From the NCBI RefSeq assembly GCF_027744825.2, contig NC_071335.1:15938501-16002500 (forward strand): a DNA stretch of 64,000 nucleotides, given 5' to 3'. The translations under genes and the position numbers were made by a program. The first letter of the stretch is position 1. Each line of letters starts with the position of its first letter. The notes beneath the pieces were generated by a model. The model worked only from the letters and a program-made list of their open reading frames with translations. It searched no databases and was not told the DNA's origin. Origin of the DNA: Synchiropus splendidus (Eukaryota; Chordata; Actinopteri; Syngnathiformes; Callionymidae). This document shows, piece after piece, positions 12,501 through 21,500 of the stretch.

Positions 12501-15500
12501 CCGGAGGGTCCAACATGTGGTCAACAGGGAGGGTTACGCCCCCCAAAGAAAGAGACTGGATCTCATGGTCCCCCATCCTGGATGCAGTCCTGATCCAGGG
12601 CTTCAGTTTCTCTCCTCTCTCCACATGAGCGTCACCTTTTGCATATAGCTGGAACCTGTCGGTCATCAAGCCCTGCAGCTATTTGAACCAGAGACTTCCA
12701 AACCGGTGTGTCAGACTGTCAGTGTTTCCAGACCTGATTCTTCTGCTCCCTTGGTTGCTCTCATTTCCTTTCCCCCGGTCAGGTGGACGTTTCTGTGTTG
12801 GACATTGGACTCCACTTTTGTTGGTGCTGTTTTGGACCTTTGTATGACATTATTGTTTGCATATTACTCGTGCCTGCCGAAGGCCATAACCCTGCACTTG
12901 GTTTCTGCCTTGCACAGAGCCGTGACAATGATGACACGAAAAATACATGGAAAACTGCACAAAACACTTGCAGTAAGTAAATCAAGATTGAGGCAAAAAT
13001 AAAAACTTACCCCAATGGATGCATTACAATGTGTGTGAGACTCCTGCAACGCAATGAGGACGAACGCTGTCATGGAGGCATCTGAATCTCCGCCCTTCAC
13101 ATCTCCCTGCATACAGCAGCAAGTCAGGCTTTTAGCAGTGAGCTAAAGGATGGAGTTGTGAGACTGTAGTTTTATACATACAATCATTTCTTGGCGATAC
13201 ACCCTTCCATTTTCTCTAAACAATCCATTGGCCTGTTGAGTTCTGAGGATCAGATACTTGACAGCATCACAAATGTCACTGTCTTGCAGTGGAATCAGCC
13301 TCTTTGCCATGGCAAACACCTTGACTACGTAAGCAGTCAACCTTTCAGATGAGACAAAACAGATTACACCTGGTCAGCCACACTAAGGTTGAACTGTCTC
13401 AAGCAGTGTACAACACTGACAGGGAGATCCTTATTTCTATCTCCACTTTAACACGCAGGCAACTACACAATTTATAGGCGCTTCCCTCATCAACCAACAA
13501 TTTTTTTTTTGTTTCAGGACATCCCATTCAAATTACATGTTGTAGGTTGTGGTTTTCGGTTGTTGCAATGTTTCCACATCGTTTTATCTGGCACGATTTC
13601 TGCCTTAGAGAACAAGCTGGTCAGCTAGAGCTGGGACAGAATGTACATGGGGTGCTGGGTGCTGCCATTGTTTTTTCTTGGGTATCTGACAGATAAAAGG
13701 ATTTGAAAAATTCTTGTGGGTCCTGTGCTGATAGATGTGTCGTAGGTAACGGTGCTTCAGCACACATGTGTTACATGCATCGTAATCGTGCATCACGGTA
13801 CAGACCAACTGGTAGCTCTTGACCTAAGAGTGGCTGGAACTGAACAGATAAGGCAGACTGGATTAGCTTACCAACTGCTGCTTGGTCTGTTTGCCCACAC
13901 AGCAAAGGAGCCGTCATTTTTACGATACGTTAGTTGCCTTGAGTATCCTGAAAAAAAAGGTAAGCTATTAGGCACTCGTGAGCATCACAGATGGCCTCAG
14001 AGTTTGGATGTGTAAACAGTCATGTTCTTAAGACTAGCACTTGTGCGTATAGCACTCTCTTGCTGCTGCGTCATGTAGGTTTACCTACCTGTTTTGATGT
14101 GTTGCAATGCTTCATCACGTTTGGTCAAGCCAACATCTTCCCACTGGTTAGTTCTGTCCAGGTACAAGGTCGCAATGACAGGCAGAGTCATGCGGATCAT
14201 GTTCTGCTCTCCACAGCCTGATGGTGGGTAGATCATTCGCTCCATTGCGGTTCCTCGAATTGCATTTTCCAACACGACACTTAAATCCTCTCTGCCTGTG
14301 AAGAGGAAGTTATTTTTAATCTTATTTTCCATTCAAAGTGAAGACACAAACCTGTCCTCACCTGTCACTGAGATATATGTGTTGGTGGGTGAATTTGGGA
14401 CGATGTCTTTCTTGGGGATTCCACTGTTGAGAGATATCGTCTGCTTGCCATCTAGAGAAGCAGTGTCCAGTCAGAGTGATGCTGTCGAAGAGTGTGCAGC
14501 AGCCTTTCACTCACCGACACCTTCTTTGGCAGGATCAAGATGCACTATCAGAGGAGATTTTACCAGGACGCCTCTGGACTGGATAGGGTTGACAACACCA
14601 TTTTAATTTTACTGAAACTATAGGCAACATTTGTTTTGTGGTCACTCACCACCACACGAAGCAGCTTTAGGATACCGTCTGTGAGCTCAGTGTCTCTCAC
14701 AGCAGCTTTGACCTCGATCTGGTGCTCTCCTTCCTTCATGGGAATGATGACATATGGGACAGATCTGGTGGATTGTGGTCCAACTATCACTTCCTGCCTG
14801 TATTTCCCGCGTTTGGATGCTGAACTGCACACATGCGGCTTCTCTATAAGATCCACTCGCACCTTGAAGACAGCAGATCGGGAGGACACCATGAGAAGAG
14901 GTCTCCTTTTAATGTATCTCCAAGAAACTTAAATGCAATCCATCCCTGTCCTGCATCAGTGACCTACCGTAGCGTCGTCGGCCCGGTAGTTATGGAGGAT
15001 TGCTTTGATTTCGATTTGCTCCCCAATGACAGCTGAATAAGGCAATTTGAGTTCAACAAAAAATGACTTCTCCACGATCACCTCCAGTGGATCACCGACA
15101 CATATTCCTTCAAGATCAGATACAGAAAATTGGTATGAAGGTAGTCACAGATAAAAAAAACATGAATAAAAAAGTGCTCACCGTTGCTTTTGGACAGACT
15201 GATGCCGGTCACCTGCCAGGTTGTGATTGAATCCTGAAGTGGAAAATCTTCCTCAATAGACTTTGTTTCACTGAAAGAAAGAAATGTTTTAGTCACCAAA
15301 TTAAATTCTTTGTGGATGTGTTATGCCATCAAGAAGAAAGATGGATCAGGAGACTTGGTGGTGGAATGAAGAAGGGGTAGAGTGCGTACAAAGGAAGCGG
15401 TTAGCTAAAAAAAGTGGTATGTCGAGAGAACTGAAGAGAGCAGACAGGGGTACAGGCAAACGACAAAGGTAGTGGTGTCAATGGCCAAACAGAGGGCGTA

Positions 15501-18500
15501 CGATGACTTGTATGTGAGGTTGGACAGTAAGCAGGGTGAGAGAGATTTGTACAGGATTGCAAGGCAGTGAGATAGAGATGGGAAGGACGTTTTTGTTCAC
15601 AATTACCAACAGTCACTTCCTGGCATCTCACCAATAGTGCTCTCCTGGGGCGCATGCTGGAAGATGGATGTATGTCCACAGCCAGCTCTCAGGGAACTTG
15701 GAGCGAGACCTAATGTCATTACTGTCTATGTAGCTGTCGTCATCAGCGTCAACTGCAACATATAAAAATATATATTTACAAATGCTCAATGAAGTTCACG
15801 TGACTGGTCTTTGTTTTCATTCTGCCACTAGAAGTGCGCCTTGGCCAGTTGGCTGTCCAACTGTGCGCAGCGGTCCACAAAGGCGTCTGTCTGTGATGTA
15901 CTCACGCCATCGTTTTCTCCTGCTGGGCGTTGGACACTTGAACTCTGAAAGAGGAGCAGAGTGAAACATTGAACAATCATCTTGTTTCTTTCCAGGCTTG
16001 AATTGAGAAAATTGAACTATTAACACAGAGGTTGGTTTTAGAGTGTTTCGTTGAGTCTCACTTCTGTTTGAGGGGAACAGACAAATTTGACATATACGAT
16101 GAAGTGACACTCATTTTCTGATGCTCATTTCCTTTTCCAGTATCCCTCCCTCAATCCTTGCTGTGATTTTCGAGCAGCAGCCTGACCTCACCAATGCATT
16201 TTCAATAGAGCTGAATCTGCAATTGCAGCGCGTTTTCGACTCTCACACAAATTCTGAAAGTGCTACAGTAATCCTGAGTGTAAAAAAAGTAAAAGCAGGC
16301 GATTCCTGCCCGGGTCGCACATTTTGGCTTTGGAGCCACGTCTCTACAACAAAACCTCTGGGAGGAGTACCGTGACGAAAATGAAACAAAATGGCTGATG
16401 CGAAGAACAATATTGTGACAGCACTCGGGTGCATTAATGCATTCATGACAAATTTATGTTGACATATGGTGTCAATGAAGAAGAGGTTCTCTCTGCTTAC
16501 CTTTCCTGTGCTGGGTTCCAGACGCAGTGTTGGACTCAAGAAGAAGTCCTGCATCATAGAAGACATTCATGGCATCCCTCCCTCCACCAGGGGTACAGCC
16601 AGTGTCATGCTTCTCCACCAGGTCCCAAATCTGATCATCAGAGGGAGCTTTAGAAGGCAACAACATCTGCATTTTCAAAGATATCTACATGATATTTTGG
16701 AAATATCAAGAGTTTCTTAGAATCAGATCATTCTGCCCTTTAGCACTTTACCTCATTGTAATGGCATTTTAATAAAATCTAAATTTGTACAGGTCATGGA
16801 ATTAGTTGCTTATTTTACTGAACTCAACCTGCAGTGAGTCAAGACATTGCCTTTTGTTGTGTGAGCCGGTGTTTGTTGTTAAGAACGTAGTCTCCTTTGT
16901 CCACGGCCACCAGTCCCACAGCTGCTCCTGGATCTCCGGTGACCTTCAGACTGAACAATCTACTGGGTTTGAATGTTTGAGGGCCACCAACCAATTCCAG
17001 CTTCAGCTAAATGACAGGCGAGACGTAATTCAGTTAGAGCAACTTGAAGACGAAAGACAGTGTGAGAGTAATTCTTGTTAGGTTTTTGGTTTTGTTTGCT
17101 ACTGTTATGTTCTTCCTGTGTTCCCAGTTCCCTGTTTGTTTCCTCACTCTCTCCAGCTTAATTTCCAGCTGTTTTTGTATCTCCGTTCTCCGCGTTCTTC
17201 TCTTCCTTCTCTCGCTCATCCTATTGCTCACATTGCTGATTGTGCTTCAGTGACTTGTGTACGAGTGTTTGTTAACTCGCTTTCTTTGGTAGACCGTGTG
17301 GTGTTTAGTTCCACGGGTTTGTGTGTGTTTTTACCACTAACAAGCGCCTTTCGTTCTTTATAGCCTCATGAGTATTATTTTCCGAGCGTGTCTTTCTGTT
17401 GTCCCCATTTTCAGGCATGTACTCATTCGCCTGCTTTTTTGTTTCAGGTTTATCCCCCCCATCGTGTTCGTCTTCCTCGCTCCGCTTCTGGTGTCGATGC
17501 TTTGAGTTTCCTGTATTGTTCGTGCTGTATTTTGTGTTATTTGTATTAAATTATTTGCTATCTGCTAACCTCGTTGTCCGAGTCTCCTGTTCATTAGCAA
17601 ATATCTTGCACTTGGGTCAGGCTCCTACAGCAAACATGACAATTCTGTGACACATGAGTAATGTTGCTGCTCAAACAGTAGGACAGGTTCCACACTTACC
17701 GTCCCTGTGCAGGTGTCATGAACATCCACCCAAACGGAGTCAGACACCAGCTCATTTTCAGCGGCGTGGTAGTAAGCTATGATTCGGAAGGATGGCACCA
17801 GCTCTTTGGTGATGGGAATGATGAGGTTTCTCATGATGCCTTGCTTCTTTTTGCGGATGAAGCGCACCAGCCGTCCCTTGCTCATGAGCTACACAGAAAT
17901 CCATGTTTCACAAGAGATTTACGACTAAGAGAAGTTTCATCCAGACACACAAACTCTCACCAGGACTGTGATGTCGATGTTGTCTTTGTTGTTCTGCATG
18001 TTCATGTTCAAAGTGACTTTCATGTTGTCTCCCAGTTTCAACTTGGCATCTGTGTTCACCGCTTTAAAAAAAGGAAATTTCAGTGCCATTTCTAGTCACT
18101 GAGAATATGTAGTGTATAGTCTTACAAATGCTGATATAGTTGCGGCCGTTGGACTGATAGGCTGTTGCTTCCATGGTAGCTGTCGCTTGGTGGCCCTGAA
18201 TGTTGGGGTCGTTTGTTGCTGCCTGTTTAGTCAGACATAACAAGAATACGCCTCATGTATTGAACAGGACCATCAGAAAACATTTAAACCTCTATATTTA
18301 CTTGAACATCAGGTAAAAGTCATGTGAACCACAAAACAAATACACTGGTTCTCATGATATGATGATGAGGAGTGTGAAGAAGAGCTGGAAGGTTCCGACT
18401 TACACTGATCCTCAGTCTTGTGTCATCTGAAGCGGTATCAATTGGAACCTTGGCAATGCCCTCGTCATCGGTAACAGCCAGACGCTGGCCAGGATTCACT

Positions 18501-21500
18501 GTTACAGGAATGTTCCCCGCAGGGCTGCCATCCGGGTTGAGGACTTCAACCTAGCCATTGGAATTAAAGGAGTCATAAAACCTGAAAATGTTGTTTTCTG
18601 TCTGTCTGTCTGTCCATCCAACCCCAAAGTGTCCAATCAATATTGAAATGACAATTGAGATCCAACAATTCATTTGTTCAGCCATTTGTATGTGAAGTCA
18701 ATGAATGGTGTTCAGACCAGAAGGGATCACAACGCACCCAAACATCCATAGACAGTGATGGTTTGAAGTATTTGGGCGTTCTTCTGAAGTTGATGGTGTA
18801 CGGTGATGACACGATTAGAATCCCCTTCAATTCCTGTTCCACCATGTCACTGCCTGTTCAAGATAGGATGAGATACAAACCTCAGTTTTGCTGAGGACTT
18901 GATGGTCCGTGCAACTCTCTTACCCGTCGATGTCAGCACCCTGACAGCAACAACGATAGATTTTCCCTCCAGCTGTTGAATGTTCGGGAACGTTTGGGTG
19001 ATGTGCTCTCTCTTCAGAGTCACTGTGCCTTTGCCTTTCTCGATCTGATGAGACAAGGTCAGACCAAGAGTTGACCTCAAGTGGGATCGTGAGGAAGGAC
19101 TACAAGAGCATGGGGAGGGTTTTTGTGGGGGAGTCTGGAATCATACCTAACTTTTCAGTGCATTAAAGCAAAACCTACTTGAACTCTCTGCAGTGAACCT
19201 GGCAAACCGATCCTCCGGTCCTTTGTGTCGATCTCAAATATCACATATGCGACGCCCTCCACTTCTTTTCCAAACAGATACCTAAACATTATATCAAACA
19301 ATATCACAAACACTCAAAAATGTAAAGCGAGTACTTTACATACGTGGCTCGGATGTCGATAGTAAGCTGAGGATCGTTTACAAAATAAAACGGTCGCTGA
19401 CTCTTCAGTTGAACCTCAAAACTGGGGAGCACTGCAGAGAAAAGTTTTTCGTCAGTATTTGAGTTGAGTGTGCTGAAGTTTCGAGGGATATATATAAAGT
19501 TCTGACCGTATTCTTTGACCTCAAACTCTGCAAAGTACTTTTTCTGTGGGCTGTCCTGGAACCGGGTGACAACTTTCCACACTCCAAGGCTGCAGAAGAG
19601 AACAGATGAGACTTTGAGGAAACTTGAGTGTTTGAAATAAACAGATCTCTGGGTTACTGATTCTGAGACTGTTCATTCTTCAGCATGCGTGTGAGGTCAC
19701 AAGACGGGCATTTTTAAAGTAAAAACCTACCTGACTAATTCACCCAGTTGATATTCACCATTCAGTAACCCCGAATTCAGAGCAAGTTGATCATCGTGCA
19801 CAATATGTCCTTCAGGTGTCTTGACAAAAAACACAAAACAAGGAACAGTTGAGCAGGAAAGAAGACAGCACACTAGTAATTAATATTGTATACCATTATC
19901 TCAATGTCCACGTAGGCAATTGTTCCTATTGTTTCCATTTGGGGCGTCAAGCCAAACACCCTGTAGTAGACTGAAACAAGGAATAAAAACAGCTTTTATC
20001 AAATCATGGGCACTTTTTTCCCTTTGTGTTGACTAGGTTGACTAGGTTGACTAGGCTGACTAGGTTGAAAAACAACCCCATCCATCCATCCTCATCTGCT
20101 TATCCACAGGCGGGTCGTGAGGGCAGCAGCTTCAGAAGGTTGTGACAAACGTCCGCTTCCAGTCCAGTCAAGAGATATAATCCCTCCTGGGTCGACCCCT
20201 TGGTCTCCTCCCAGCTGGCTTCTCATCCTATGTCTAATGGAGGCCAATAGACCAAAGGTGAGGCTCGAGACAAAGATTGATCAGTAAATAGAGAGCTTTG
20301 CCTTTTGGCTCTGTTGTGTCTTACACACAACAGTGGGGTTGAGTGACTGCAATACCGCCCCTGCTGCACCGATTCGCCGACCAATATCCAACTCCCCACT
20401 TGAGAACAAGACCCCAAGATTCTTAAACTTGTCCAGTTGAGGCAGGAACCCATTCGTCACCCGCCACCATGCCCAGGCTCCCATGACGTCATCCCAGCCG
20501 CTTCACATTCAGATGCGAAACCAATCTCGCGAGGTGAAGCTCACAGCGTGATGATGCCATGAGAACCAAATCATCTGCAAATAGCAGTGACTAGATCCTC
20601 AGGCCACCGAACTGCAAATCCTCCCCACCAAAGCTGTGCCTCAAAATCCTGTACATATAAACAGGATTGGAGACAAAGTGCAACCCTGGTGTAGACCAAC
20701 CCCTGCTGGAAACACATCGGACGTGCACCCAAGGATCCGGTCACAACTCCTGCTACGAGAATACAGAGATTGAACAGCCCAGAGTAGGGAGCCTCACACC
20801 CCATTATCCCAAAGCACTTCCCAAAACTTGTCACTAGGCACGCGGTCATACACCTTCTCCAAGTCCATGTAGCACATGTAGACTGACAGGTCATACTCCC
20901 TGTCACCCTCGAGAACTGTGGAGAGAGTAAAGAGCTGGTCCGTACTTCCACGGCCCGGACAGAAACTGCTTTTGGAGCTTTTGAATCCAATCCAATTTGA
21001 AAACAATTGATTGGACCTTCCACTCCAGCATCTTAAGATGGAGGCTCTCCAGCATCTTAGAGTAGACCTTCCTAGCGAGGCTGAGGAGTGTGATTCGTTT
21101 GTAGTTGGAACACACCCTCTGGGCCCACTTTTAAAATTGGGGAAACATTCCATCCTCAACCCACGGGGCCACCACCAGTGGGAAAAATCCCATGAGGCGT
21201 TTGCACTGCCATTTGGGCAGTGGTGGAAAAAGGGCGCATCTGTGAACCAGGCCTAGACTGCATCGGGTAGCTCTGGGGACGTGGAATGTCACCTCATTGT
21301 GTGGTAAGAAGCCTGAGTTGGTGCGGGAGGTGGAGTGTTACCAGTTGGATGTGGTGGGGCTCACTTCCACGCACAGCTTGGGTTCTGGAACCCAGCTCAT
21401 TGATAGGGGCTGGACTCTTTCCCTCTCCAGTGTTGCTTGTGGTGTGGGGCACCAGCCAGGTGTGGGGATTCTCATAAGCCCCCAGCTGAGCGCCTGTGCA

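Larger units (their letters stand above)
10231..14295 (-). other. Gene 2 exons 25-31: thioester domain (TED) with Arg at the catalytic His position
   Basis: Exons 14089-14295 (GCGEQNM), 13872-13947, 13182-13341, 13011-13106, 11241-11391, 10984-11069 and 10231-10308. The domain covalently attaches C3b to targets. The Cys-Gln thioester is intact, but its surroundings differ from genes 3 and 4 (YPPSG for SQPSG, MIRM for MIGM). In exon 27 the motif reads VYRQEMI: the codon CGC (Arg) stands where genes 3 and 4 have CAT (His) in VIHGEMI. Exon sizes equal those in genes 3 and 4 except exon 26, which is one codon shorter than in gene 3. Introns differ greatly in size because of insertions. Confidence 0.92.

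Noticed and set aside
15817..16110. Open frame reading from the processing site through the C3a remnant to a stop
   Set aside because: It reads through a strong GTGAGT donor, is out of the C3a frame and lacks the C3a cysteines. It is better seen as exon plus intron.
13182..17888. Calling gene 2 a pseudogene because of the C3a stop and frameshift
   Set aside because: The stop lies only in the C3a remnant, which is bypassed by a phase-matched consensus donor. All 42 other junctions and exons remain open and in phase, so a functional gene is at least as likely.
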